The translations under genes were made by a program, and so were the position numbers. This document shows, one piece after another, positions 17,023 to 25,603 of a stretch of DNA of 58,437 nt (positions are counted from its first letter, which is position 1; every line of letters begins with the position of its first letter). Origin of the DNA: Candidatus Aquidulcis sp. (lineage in GTDB: Bacteria; Chloroflexota; Anaerolineae; Anaerolineales; UBA4823). The stretch spans positions 1-58,437 of the forward strand of contig DYIZ01000018.1 in assembly GCA_020723385.1 (NCBI GenBank). Direction: 5' to 3'. A model generated the notes under the pieces. That model was not told the origin of the DNA and did no database searches. It worked only from the letters and a program-made list of their open reading frames with translations.

Positions 17023-18317
17023 TCACCAAACTCCGCCTCAATTCCCGCCTCCTTCCCATCCTCGTCGGGGTGGTGCTTTTCATGCAGATCGCCAACCCCT
17101 CGCGGGTCTGGTCCGTTTTGCTGGTAGGATTGGCCGGAACCTGGCTGCTTTGCTTTCTATGGGCAAGATCGTTAGCGCGCTCACTGACTTTCACACGCGA
17201 AATGCGCTATGGCTGGATGCAGGTTGGCGACCGGCTGGAGGAGCGCTTTACCCTCGTCAACAGCGGCGTTGCTCCGGCGATGTGGGTCGAAATCTCCGAC
17301 CATTCCGATCTGCCGGGGTATACCGCCAGCCAGGTGACCGGGGTGGGCAGTTCCGGTCGCAACCAGTGGCACACCCGGGGGATGTGCAGTCGGCGCGGGC
17401 TGTACACACTTGGCCCGACCACGCTGACCACCGGCGACCCGCTGGGCATCTACACCGTCACGCTGCACAACCCCGCTTCGACAACCTTGATGGTCATGCC
17501 GCCCATCGTCCCGCTGCCGGTAATTGACGTGGCCCCCGGCGGGCGCAGCGGTGAGGGCCGCCCGCGCGCCAATGCTCCCGAGCGCACCATCAGCGCCGCC
17601 AGCGTGCGCGAGTACACGCCCGGCGACAGCCTGCGCTGGATTCACTGGCGCACCTTTGCGCGGCGGGACAAGCCTTTCGTGCGCATCCTGGATGGCACGC
17701 CGGCCGGCGACTGGTGGATCGTGCTCGATCTCGACCGCACGGCTCAGGTGGGGCAGGGCTGGGATTCAACCGAGGAGCACGGTGTGATCCTGGCGGCTTC
17801 GCTGGCTGACCGGGGGCTGCGGCTGCGCCGCTCGGTGGGGCTGGTCGCCTCCGGGCAAGAATTGACATGGCTTTCCCCCGAGCACAGCGAAGCCCACCGG
17901 TGGAAGATCCTGCGCGCCCTGGCGCTCATCAATCCCGGTGAAACCTCGTTGGCCGAATTGCTCTCACGCAACCAATCCTCCATCGGACGGCAGTCCAGCC
18001 TCGTCATCATCACCCCCACCATGCGCAGCGATTGGATCGAGGCGCTCATCCCTATGCTGTGGCGCGGCGTCATCGCTACTGTACTGCTGCTCGACCCGGT
18101 TTCATTTGGCGCAGACCCGGCGGCAGCCAGCACCCAGGCCGTCGCCGCCACCCTGGCCGATTTGGGCGTGGCGCGGCATATCATCACCCGTGAGCTGCTC
18201 AACCGCCCGGAGGCGCGTCCCGGTCACGCTGGCGAGTGGGAATGGCGCATCACCCCCACCGGCCGCGCTATCGCCGTCCGCTCGCCGGGCAATACGGCGT
18301 GGAGAACGTTGGCATGA
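17019..18317 (+). CDS. DUF58 domain membrane protein
   Basis: 432 residues. Starts with GTG overlapping the previous stop codon. Two N-terminal transmembrane helices (about 12-52) are followed by a beta-rich region (NSGVAPAMWVEISDHS). The DUF58 core has the signature REYTPGDSLRWIHWRTFARRDKPFVR near residues 195-225, then a von Willebrand A-like part (WWIVLDLDRTAQ, a degenerate MIDAS DLD). DUF58 proteins nearly always sit with a MoxR AAA ATPase and a TgpA-type transglutaminase and are thought to act in envelope protein maturation. Here the transglutaminase is present two genes downstream but no MoxR gene is seen in the window. Confidence 0.88.
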   Translation: MITKLRLNSRLLPILVGVVLFMQIANPSRVWSVLLVGLAGTWLLCFLWARSLARSLTFTREMRYGWMQVGDRLEERFTLVNSGVAPAMWVEISDHSDLPGYTASQVTGVGSSGRNQWHTRGMCSRRGLYTLGPTTLTTGDPLGIYTVTLHNPASTTLMVMPPIVPLPVIDVAPGGRSGEGRPRANAPERTISAASVREYTPGDSLRWIHWRTFARRDKPFVRILDGTPAGDWWIVLDLDRTAQVGQGWDSTEEHGVILAASLADRGLRLRRSVGLVASGQELTWLSPEHSEAHRWKILRALALINPGETSLAELLSRNQSSIGRQSSLVIITPTMRSDWIEALIPMLWRGVIATVLLLDPVSFGADPAAASTQAVAATLADLGVARHIITRELLNRPEARPGHAGEWEWRITPTGRAIAVRSPGNTAWRTLA

Positions 18318-19330
18318 TGTCTTTCACTGGTTTGTTCATTTCAGGTTGGAAGTGTATTTGGAAAAATAGGCTGGTTTGGCTGTTCAGTGTAGTTTATGCG
18401 GCTTCATCCTGGCTAATGGTTTATTCCCCATTCGATGGGGATTTGGAGTTTGCCAATTGGTCGTTTTGGGGCGTCGGTATCATTCTCTATTACTTCGGAC
18501 TGGCAGGTTATCTCACAGTTGTCAGCAGCCTCGTAAATGGCAACTCGTTATCGCTTTGTGCGGTCCCCGGTTCATCTCGTAAAAATAGGAAAATCAGACG
18601 GCTGACAGGTCAGCGCTCGCACACCCAGGTTGCGATCAAGGTGCAGCGTCGGCTCACGCCTCGATTCCGTCGTAAAAACATCACGTTCCATTTCGATAAA
18701 CCGCCAGAAAGGATTTCGCTGGTCAGCGAATCCATTGTTCGGGCATGGCCTATCATTAAGGAGAATGTAGGGAAAGTATTCGTTATATCTTTTATATTTG
18801 CGATCGTTTCCTTCCTTGTGCGATTGGCCTCTCTTATACTCGGAGGCTTGTTCGCAGGCCCATTCTTATTGGCAGATACTTTTGATGAGCGTGTGCTTAG
18901 GCTAGTGTGGGTTGAATCAGCCAGCGTCATCACGGGATTATTAATCGTGCCGCCGTTTCAGTATATTTATTGCTATTTCCTCATCAATTCCAGAAAAGTA
19001 GGTGATTCCATATTCCAGGGATGGGCTTTGTTTCGTAAGAATTTTAGCGATTCAATGAAAATCAGCCTTGGGTTGACAGGCATCAAGTGGTTAGGCGTTG
19101 CGATGCTGTTATTGATCGCTTTGGTCACTCGTCAGGGATTCGGTATCGAGACTATTCGTACCTTCAACTACGATACTTATCTGTCCTTGATGACCCCGTT
19201 GTATCGAATCATGGTTTCTGTCGAGATGGTACTTTGGATTCCTTGGAGTTTCGCCGTCTTTGCCTTCGCTTTTGTCAAGTTTACTCGCTCGGAGACAGCA
19301 GGCAGTTCCCCCATGCTGATTTCGCATTGA
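18314..19330 (+). CDS. Polytopic membrane protein of unknown function
   Basis: 338 residues from the ATG at 18314, which overlaps the DUF58 stop codon (ATGA). Five or six hydrophobic segments: about residues 15-36, 45-70, 150-180, 200-225, 255-275 and 300-325. The N-terminal FISGWKCIWKNRLVWLFSV resembles the start of the integral-membrane proteins that accompany DUF58/transglutaminase operons. Base composition is visibly less GC-rich than the genes on either side, with many A/T third positions, hinting at a different origin or a relaxed constraint. No enzymatic motif is seen. Role inferred only from operon position. Confidence 0.75.
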   Translation: MMSFTGLFISGWKCIWKNRLVWLFSVVYAASSWLMVYSPFDGDLEFANWSFWGVGIILYYFGLAGYLTVVSSLVNGNSLSLCAVPGSSRKNRKIRRLTGQRSHTQVAIKVQRRLTPRFRRKNITFHFDKPPERISLVSESIVRAWPIIKENVGKVFVISFIFAIVSFLVRLASLILGGLFAGPFLLADTFDERVLRLVWVESASVITGLLIVPPFQYIYCYFLINSRKVGDSIFQGWALFRKNFSDSMKISLGLTGIKWLGVAMLLLIALVTRQGFGIETIRTFNYDTYLSLMTPLYRIMVSVEMVLWIPWSFAVFAFAFVKFTRSETAGSSPMLISH

Positions 19331-19358
19331 GCCATTGGTTCACTGAGAGCGCATCGAA

Positions 19359-21734
19359 ATGTTACGATGGCTAATCCATAGGGTAGGTGTTTCAAATCTG
19401 CTGGCGATGATGCTGCTGGCAGCTATATCCACTACGGTTGTTCTCGGGCTGGATTCCATCACCTACCGGATGGATGTCGGTCTCTTGCTTTCAGTGGCAA
19501 CCCTGGCCTGGCTGGCCGGGTGGGCGCTGGATAAAACCCGCTGGCGCGCAGGCATAACTCTCCCCTTGGGGATCGTCGTTGGCTTCGGCGGGATCGCCTA
19601 CCGCCTTGGGCAGATGGGTGTTGTGATTGGTGAAACGCTCCGGGCAGGTATTTCTTTATTGTGGCAGACGCGCCTTTGGCCCTTCGTCGCCCGCGTGGAC
19701 GGCCAGCCGCTTCAGGATGCACTATCGAAGGCTTGGGAAATCCTGGCTGTGCTGGCGACGCGGCTTTATGACTGGCTGGCCGGGCTTTTGGCCGGTAAGG
19801 ATACTTTCGACCCGGTGGCGGCCAACCTGGCCTGGGGATTGGTTTTCTGGCTGGTGTTCCTGTGGGCCGGGTGGGCGGTTTTCCGCCGCAGGCAGCCGCT
19901 GGCGGGTGTGCTTCCCGCCGCGGCGCTGCTGGCCGGCAGCTTGAATTACGTCTACGGCGACGCGCTGTATCTGCTCCCGGTTATTGCCGCAGTGTTGATG
20001 TTGATGGCGCTGGCTCGCTTCGACGCTCGCTTGCAATCCTGGCTGGAGCGGCGTGTGGATTATGCAGAAGACATTTCGATGGATGTGGTCATTGTGGTTG
20101 TGCCGCTGGTCATGGTTATCACCGCCGCGGCTGCGGTTGCGCCCAGCCTTTCCATCCGGGCCATCGCCGAATTCAGCTACCGCATCACCCATCCCGAAAG
20201 CGTTGACCAGGACGCCGCCGCCCGCGCTCTCGGCTTCGAGTGGCAGCCCGCGCCCGCCGACGTTTTCGCCGGGGTGCGCGCCCCCGGACTGCCGCGCGCA
20301 CATTTACTCGGCGCAGGGCCGGAGTTGTCGAAAAGACTGGTTTTTACGGTCGCGGTGGAGTCCGCCCCCGATGCCAGCGGTGCGCCAACACCCCAACCGG
20401 GCGTCACTCCCTCGGAGCCGCCGCCTGTCTATTATTGGCGCTCGGTCACTTACGATGTCTACACCGGGCGCGGCTGGTTGAGCAGCCCGACCAACGGCGT
20501 CAAATATTCGCCCAGCCAGCCAGCTTTCACTATACCGCTGCCGTACCACAAGCTCGTTGTGCAAACGATCACCCCTGTGGAAGACCTGGGGGAACTGCTA
20601 TACGCCACAGGTGTGCTCGTCGCGGCTGATCGGGAGTATGAGATCGCCTGGCGCGCCGCCCCCACTGATGGCAGCGCCGCCAGCGCTGATCCGTTCGGGG
20701 CAACCCTCGCCGCCAAATCGTATACAGCCCAATCGCTGACGCCCTCGGTCAGCGTCGCGGGCCTGCGCGCTGCTCCGCCCGATTATCCCGGTTGGGTAAC
20801 GCAGCGCTATCTGCAACTGCCCGAAAGCGTTCCGCAGCGGGTGTTGGGCCTGGCGCGTGACTTGACCGCCGCCGCTCCCACGCCATACGACCGGGCTGTC
20901 GCCATCGAAACCCACCTGCGCAACACCTTTCCCTATACCCTCGATGTCGGCCTGCCCCCCGGCGGCGACCTGGCCGATTATTTTCTGTTTGATCTCAAAA
21001 AGGGTTTTTGCGATTATTTCGCCACCTCGATGGTGGTGCTGGCGCGCGCCGCCGGGCTGCCTGCCCGGATGGTAAGCGGTTATGCCAGCGGAACGTATGA
21101 CACGACAAGCCAGCTTTATCTCGTCACCGAGGCTGACGCGCACTCGTGGGTCGAAATCTATTTTTCGGGGATTGGATGGGTGGAATTCGAGCCGACAGCG
21201 GCCCGCGCCCCGTTTGATCGCCCCGACGAGACGGCGGCGGGCGACGATTTGGCGGCCATCCCTGGGCCGGAGGGGATGCGCCCTGCCGCGGGGTGGGCGT
21301 TGATCCGGCAGTATGGCCCGCTGGGATTGATCGTCATCGCGTTTCTGTGGGCGGTTCTGTTTCTGGGGTACAATCTCTATCAGACGGTTGACGGGCTGAT
21401 CCTGGGGTTGCGGCCGCCGGCGAGCGTTATTGCCCGGTTGTACCGGCGTCTGTTCCGCGCCGGGCGGCGGCTGACCGGCTCTCTGCCGGGCGGTGTGACC
21501 CCCCACGAGTTTGCTGCCGCCCTGCAATTCCAGGTCGAATCCCGCAAGAAGCGCGCCCGCTTTCGGGCACGGTTAGCGCCTGCGAGCGAGGAAATCCGCC
21601 GGTTGGTTGATCTCTACGCCCGCACCGTTTATAGTGAACATCTTCCCACCTCCGCTGAACGGTCGCAAGCCATTCAGTTATGGCAATCGCTGCGCGGGCG
21701 GTTGTGGTGGGCCAGGTTAGCGAAGAAGGAGTAG
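19359..21734 (+). CDS. TgpA-like membrane transglutaminase
   Basis: 791 residues. The N-terminal third has about six transmembrane helices. A large extracytoplasmic loop holds the transglutaminase-like cysteine protease fold: Cys551 in KGFCDYFATSMVVLARAAGLPARMV (nucleophile) and His595 in DAHSWVEIYF. The third catalytic position falls in WVEFEPT, with Glu where many homologues have Asp (VDPT). One further helix (about 650-672) leads to a cytoplasmic DUF4129-like tail with FAAALQFQ and a helical end. The protein matches the TgpA/YebA architecture known from DUF58-MoxR operons. It follows the membrane protein by 28 bases and is three bases from the aldo/keto reductase. Confidence 0.88.
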   Translation: MLRWLIHRVGVSNLLAMMLLAAISTTVVLGLDSITYRMDVGLLLSVATLAWLAGWALDKTRWRAGITLPLGIVVGFGGIAYRLGQMGVVIGETLRAGISLLWQTRLWPFVARVDGQPLQDALSKAWEILAVLATRLYDWLAGLLAGKDTFDPVAANLAWGLVFWLVFLWAGWAVFRRRQPLAGVLPAAALLAGSLNYVYGDALYLLPVIAAVLMLMALARFDARLQSWLERRVDYAEDISMDVVIVVVPLVMVITAAAAVAPSLSIRAIAEFSYRITHPESVDQDAAARALGFEWQPAPADVFAGVRAPGLPRAHLLGAGPELSKRLVFTVAVESAPDASGAPTPQPGVTPSEPPPVYYWRSVTYDVYTGRGWLSSPTNGVKYSPSQPAFTIPLPYHKLVVQTITPVEDLGELLYATGVLVAADREYEIAWRAAPTDGSAASADPFGATLAAKSYTAQSLTPSVSVAGLRAAPPDYPGWVTQRYLQLPESVPQRVLGLARDLTAAAPTPYDRAVAIETHLRNTFPYTLDVGLPPGGDLADYFLFDLKKGFCDYFATSMVVLARAAGLPARMVSGYASGTYDTTSQLYLVTEADAHSWVEIYFSGIGWVEFEPTAARAPFDRPDETAAGDDLAAIPGPEGMRPAAGWALIRQYGPLGLIVIAFLWAVLFLGYNLYQTVDGLILGLRPPASVIARLYRRLFRAGRRLTGSLPGGVTPHEFAAALQFQVESRKKRARFRARLAPASEEIRRLVDLYARTVYSEHLPTSAERSQAIQLWQSLRGRLWWARLAKKE

Positions 21735-21737
21735 CCA

Positions 21738-22703
21738 ATGGAATATCGCAAGCTGGGCAAGACGAATTTACTCGTTTCCGAGTTGTGCATGGGAACGATG
21801 CAGTTTGGCTGGACCGCCGATGAAGCGCTGTCTTTCAAAATTCTATCGGCGGCGTACGAAGCCGGTATCAATTTCATTGACACGGCAGATATTTACTCAC
21901 GCTGGGCGCCGGGCAATCCCGGCGGCGTGGCCGAAACCATCATCGGCAAGTGGCTCAAACAATCCGGCATCCCCCGCGACAAGATCGTAATCGCCACCAA
22001 AGTGCGCGGGCGTATGGGCGACGGCCCCGACGATGAAGGGCTGGGTCGGGCGCATATCTTGAAAGCTGTGGATGCTTCGCTGCGCCGCCTGCAGACCGAT
22101 GTGATTGACCTTTACCAGACCCATTTTTACGATGAAGCTGTGCCCATCGAGGAATCGCTGGCTGCGCTGGACGAGCTGGTGCGGCAGGGTAAGGTTCGAT
22201 ACCTGGGTTGTTCGAATTACCCCGCCTGGCGGCTGATGCAGGCGTTATGGGCTTCCGACAAGCATGGTTGGGCGCGCTTCGACTCGATCCAACCGCATTA
22301 CAGTCTGGTGCATCGAGGGGAGTTCGAGCGTGAGCTGGCAGAAGTGTGCCGGGTCTACGAGCTGGGCGTGATTCCCTATAGCCCGCTGGCAGGAGGCTTC
22401 CTCACCGGCAAATATCGCCGCGACCATGCGGTTGAGAGCGCCCGGCTGGGCGGCGTGCGCCGCTATTTCACCGAGCGCAACTGGGCTTTGTTGGACAAGA
22501 TGGAAACCTTGGGGCGTGTGAAAGGGGGGTGCAGTGTGTCGCAAATCGCCCTGGCCTGGCAGCTTTCCAACCCCGTTATTACCAGTCCTATCATCGGCCC
22601 GCGCACGCTGGATCAGTTGCACGACAATCTTGGGGCTGCCGGCCTGCGCCTGTCCTCGGATGAGAAGCATCTGTTGGACGAGGCCAGCACATGGGATGAG
22701 TGA
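21738..22703 (+). CDS. Aldo/keto reductase
   Basis: 321 residues, full-length (beta/alpha)8 barrel. The catalytic tetrad is visible: Asp and Tyr in [11 protein letters not shown], Lys in VIATKVRG, His in YQTHFYDE. The NADPH-binding end has [15 protein letters not shown]. The N-terminal [24 protein letters not shown] is typical of the AKR11/12-like (YajO/Gre3-like) group of general aldehyde reductases. Three bases separate it from the transglutaminase, so it is likely the last gene of that transcript, although its chemistry has no obvious link to the others. A perfect bidirectional hairpin ends the unit. Confidence 0.92.
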   Translation: MEYRKLGKTNLLVSELCMGTMQFGWTADEALSFKILSAAYEAGINFIDTADIYSRWAPGNPGGVAETIIGKWLKQSGIPRDKIVIATKVRGRMGDGPDDEGLGRAHILKAVDASLRRLQTDVIDLYQTHFYDEAVPIEESLAALDELVRQGKVRYLGCSNYPAWRLMQALWASDKHGWARFDSIQPHYSLVHRGEFERELAEVCRVYELGVIPYSPLAGGFLTGKYRRDHAVESARLGGVRRYFTERNWALLDKMETLGRVKGGCSVSQIALAWQLSNPVITSPIIGPRTLDQLHDNLGAAGLRLSSDEKHLLDEASTWDE

Positions 22704-22714
22704 GGCAAGGAATC

Positions 22715-22765
22715 CGAAAATTGGATGGTTGACCGTGCGAAGCACGGTCAACCATCCAATTTTCG
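22715..22765. terminator. Long perfect bidirectional terminator
   Basis: Arms of 24 bases at 22715-22738 and 22742-22765 are perfectly complementary around a GAA loop. CGAAAA forms the left foot and TTTTCG the right foot. It separates the convergent aldo/keto reductase and SLC13 genes and fits intrinsic termination on both strands. Confidence 0.88.
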
Positions 22766-22769
22766 ATTC

Positions 22770-24572
22770 TTATAATCCCCAAAAGACGCGCAGCCCGACG
22801 AGGATGACCAACGCGATGATCGCTGTCAGCGGCCCGCCTACGCGGAGAAAATCGCGAAACGTATAACCGCCGGAACTCATCACCATCACGTTGACCGGAT
22901 GGCCGAAGGGGGTGAGAAAACCCAGCGAGCAGCCGAGCGCCACTGCCATCCCCATACTGCGCGCTTCGACTCCCATCGTCTGCGCGGCTGCCAGCGCCAG
23001 CGGGGCCAGCACCAGCGATGCGACTTGCCCGCCCATGAGCTGTGTCAGCAGAATGGCGATGCCCAACAGGATCGCGGCCATCGCCAGCGGCGGCAGGCCG
23101 CTCCACAGGGTCAAGATGCCGCCCATAAGCTGCTCGGCCAGCCCGCTCGACCGGATGGCCGTGCTGAGCGGCCACATCCCCGCGATCAAGAAAATCGCTT
23201 TCCATTCGATGGCGCGGTAGGCATCGTCCATGCTCAGGCAGCGCAGCAGCAGCATGGCCGCCGCGCCTACCAGCGCCACTTGCGCCACCGGCAGCCAGCC
23301 CAATGCCGCCACAAACAGCGTCGCCAGGGTGATACCAAGCGCCAACCGCAGGCGACCTGGCTCGATCACGGGGTCGGGATCTTCCTCTAGCACGATGTAA
23401 TCGCGCTCGGCGCGCAGCAGTCGCAGCCGGGCGGCAGGCCCCTGTACCAGCAGGGCGTCGCCAACTGCCAGCGATAACTCGGCCAGCCCCGATTGAATAG
23501 GCTGCCCTTGCCGCCAGATCGCCAGCACGTTGAAACCATACTTCTCTCTGAAATGGATGTCTTTGAGGCATTTGCCGATGAGGGTGGTGTGTGGGGCCAG
23601 CACGACCTCGGCCAACACCACGCTTTCATCGGTCACCCGGTTGGGGAGGCTCGGCTGCTGGATGCGCCTCAGACCATAATAATCCAACGCTTCGTGGGCC
23701 GGCGATCCCTGGGCCAAAATTGTATCCCCTTCACGGATGATCTCATCTCGGCTTGGGGCCATGTGCAAGTGCCCTTCGTGCAGCAGCCCGACCACGGTTA
23801 AACCGAGGGCCTCGGCCCAATGGCCGGCTCGCACACTCTGGCCTGCCATTCCGGAGCCAGGCTGAACCAGCACGCAGCACAAACTTTTCTCGATTTCGTA
23901 AATCTTTGCCAGCTCTCCCATACCGGGCTGGGCCGCAGCGATCTCGCTGGCCGGGCGGCGTGTGGGCAGCAGCCGCCGCCCCAACAACGCCAGGTAGGTT
24001 GTGCCGATGGCGATGATCGGAATGCCGATTGGCAGGAAGTCGAGCAGGCCGAAGGGGGTGAACCCGGCATCTTTGAGCGCCCCGCTGACGATGATATTGG
24101 AGGTGGTGAGTAAGGTCGCCATGCCGCCGAGCAGGGTGCCGAACGCCAGCGGCATCAGCAGGCGGGATGGGACGATTTTCGTCTGCCGGGAGAGACTCAT
24201 CACCGCCGGGAGCAGCACGCCCACCGCGGCGATGTTATTCATCAGCAGTGAGAGCGCCGCCGAGGTGAGCGTCGTCACCAGAATGAGCTTCCACTCCGAC
24301 TGCCCGCCAATGCGCCGCATGATGCGCCCCAGCCGGTGCGTGACACCGGTCTTGTGCAGACCCTCTGAGATGATAGAAATTGCCAAAATCGTCATCACCG
24401 CCGACCCGCTGAAACCGGCAAAAGTCTCGGTTGGCGTGACCGTGCGGGTCAGCCCGAGGACGATCAACACCAGCAGCGCGATCAAATCCGGTCGCAGCCG
24501 CTCGCTGATGAGCAGGGCCGCCGCGACGATGGTGATGGTGAGGGAGACGATGGCGGGAAAGTTGATGATCAT
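22770..24572 (-). CDS. SLC13-family permease with two RCK (TrkA-C) domains
   Basis: 600 residues. About five N-terminal transmembrane helices (NFPAIVSLTITIVAAALLI, SEWKLILVTTLTSAALSLLMNN with the conserved MNN turn, ATLLTTSNIIVSGAL) precede two TrkA-C/RCK modules at about residues 215-300 and 305-385 (WAEALGLTVVGLLHEGHLHMAPSR; KYGFNVLAIWRQGQ, VGDALLVQGPA). The second membrane half follows. This is the standard layout of the SLC13-like divalent anion or carboxylate/sulfate transporters with regulatory RCK inserts. The start codon overlaps the stop of the truncated Doc gene (TAATG), so translation may be coupled to the antitoxin transcript. Confidence 0.88.
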   Translation of the reverse strand: MIINFPAIVSLTITIVAAALLISERLRPDLIALLVLIVLGLTRTVTPTETFAGFSGSAVMTILAISIISEGLHKTGVTHRLGRIMRRIGGQSEWKLILVTTLTSAALSLLMNNIAAVGVLLPAVMSLSRQTKIVPSRLLMPLAFGTLLGGMATLLTTSNIIVSGALKDAGFTPFGLLDFLPIGIPIIAIGTTYLALLGRRLLPTRRPASEIAAAQPGMGELAKIYEIEKSLCCVLVQPGSGMAGQSVRAGHWAEALGLTVVGLLHEGHLHMAPSRDEIIREGDTILAQGSPAHEALDYYGLRRIQQPSLPNRVTDESVVLAEVVLAPHTTLIGKCLKDIHFREKYGFNVLAIWRQGQPIQSGLAELSLAVGDALLVQGPAARLRLLRAERDYIVLEEDPDPVIEPGRLRLALGITLATLFVAALGWLPVAQVALVGAAAMLLLRCLSMDDAYRAIEWKAIFLIAGMWPLSTAIRSSGLAEQLMGGILTLWSGLPPLAMAAILLGIAILLTQLMGGQVASLVLAPLALAAAQTMGVEARSMGMAVALGCSLGFLTPFGHPVNVMVMSSGGYTFRDFLRVGGPLTAIIALVILVGLRVFWGL

Positions 24573-24682
24573 TAATCTGATTGGAGCAATCCAATATCCA
24601 ATATGCCGTGTTGTCCCCCGGTTTCAGCGATCAGGCGGGCATGAATGAATAGCACCTGCTCGACAGTCAGGTATTCCGTCAT
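24572..24682 (-). pseudogene. Truncated Doc toxin (36 residues)
   Basis: A 36-codon frame begins with an ATG that overlaps the antitoxin stop (ATGA), the classic spacing of antitoxin-doc operons. It encodes LTVEQVLFIHARLI and ETGGQHGILDIGLLQS, an excellent match to the first 35 residues of death-on-curing (Doc/Fic) proteins. It then stops (TAA) exactly where homologues continue into the helix carrying the catalytic HPFxxGNKR motif. The active site is absent, so this fragment cannot be a Fic-type kinase. The stop codon overlaps the start of the SLC13 gene. Confidence 0.8.
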
Positions 24683-24924
24683 TTCGACAAGGCTTTCAGC
24701 GCAGGCCGGTATTCTTCGATGAATTCGGCGACTTGGCGGGCATAAGTTTCGTCAGTTCCTGCGATTGCTAGCGGTAATGATTTTGGTTGAACGATTATTT
24801 TTCGGTTCTCACGATCCAATTCAATCGAAACTTCGCCTCCCTCAGTGACACCCAAGAAATCGAGGACTTCTTTCGGGAGTGAAACGACCAGGCTGTTGCC
24901 AGTTTTGAAAATTTTCCGTAACAT
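24679..24924 (-). CDS. AbrB/MazE-type antitoxin
   Basis: 81 residues from the ATG at 24924. The N-terminal swapped-hairpin AbrB fold is clear: LRKIFKTGNSLVVSLPKEVL, then GVTEGGEVSIELDRENRKIIVQP. The C-terminal tail (FIEEYRPALKALSK) is the usual flexible toxin-binding segment. It acts as a DNA-binding antitoxin that represses its own operon. Its partner toxin immediately downstream is truncated, so it is an orphan antitoxin, perhaps kept for regulation of the SLC13 gene or as protection against a related toxin elsewhere. An upstream in-frame ATG at 24966 is less likely because the AbrB fold starts at 24924. Confidence 0.85.
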   Translation of the reverse strand: MLRKIFKTGNSLVVSLPKEVLDFLGVTEGGEVSIELDRENRKIIVQPKSLPLAIAGTDETYARQVAEFIEEYRPALKALSK

Positions 24925-25062
24925 GGTGTGTCTCCGGGTTTTGTGCTGACAGTGTCGGTACAACATGGACTCTATTTGTCAGGATTTTACCAGAATATCC
25001 ACCGCTTTTCTTGCCGCCGGAAGCCTGACTTTTAGAAGACTGTGAGAAAACTCTCCCTGCCA

Positions 25063-25091
25063 TTGACGCTCGTTGGCGTACCTGATAAAAT
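25063..25091 (+). promoter_or_regulatory. Sigma-70-type promoter for Fe-S protein gene
   Basis: TTGACG (25063-25068), a 17-base spacer and TAAAAT (25086-25091) make a good housekeeping promoter. The expected start near 25098 leaves a leader of about 93 bases before the ATG at 25191. Confidence 0.6.
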
Positions 25092-25190
25092 CTATCCGAT
25101 TTGGAAATAACGGTTCTTTCGGCTCGAGCGTGAAAATCATTCACATCGAATCCGGAAGAACCGATACATTATCGAAGCATGGAGTATTCA

Positions 25191-25595
25191 ATGACGACAC
25201 TGGATCAAACCCAAACCGAACAAATAGCCGAACAAATCGCCCTCACCGAATCAGCCGCGACCGCCGTGCAAGACCTGATGGCCCGGCGCAACCTGGCTGA
25301 TCACGCGCTGCGCGTTTTCGTCTCCGGCGGCGGCTGCTCGGGTTTGCAATATGGCATGGCCTTCGAGGGGCGGGTGCGTGACGAAGATACCATTTTCGAG
25401 CAGCATGGGGTCAAGATCGTCGTGGACGAGGTTTCGATCAATTACTTGCGCGGCGCAACGGTGGATTATGTCGAAGAGATGATGGGCAGCGGGTTCAAAA
25501 TAAGCAACCCCAATGCTGTCTCCACCTGCGGCTGCGGTCAATCTTTCCGCACAGATAAAAACAGCGGCTCACCCGAAGGCTGTTCCTGCGGATAA
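25191..25595 (+). CDS. IscA/ErpA-type iron-sulfur cluster protein
   Basis: 134 residues from the ATG at 25191, selected because GGAG lies seven bases upstream. A-type carrier fold: LTESAATAVQDLMARR, LRVFVSGGGCSGLQYGMAF (first conserved Cys), GVKIVVDEVSINYLRGATVDYVE, and STCGCGQSF (the CxC pair). These three cysteines ligate an Fe-S cluster or iron for transfer to apo-proteins. The C-terminus has an additional EGCSCG tail, giving extra cysteines beyond the usual three. It stands alone with its own promoter; no isc or suf genes are nearby. Confidence 0.92.
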   Translation: MTTLDQTQTEQIAEQIALTESAATAVQDLMARRNLADHALRVFVSGGGCSGLQYGMAFEGRVRDEDTIFEQHGVKIVVDEVSINYLRGATVDYVEEMMGSGFKISNPNAVSTCGCGQSFRTDKNSGSPEGCSCG

Positions 25596-25603
25596 TCATC
25601 CCC

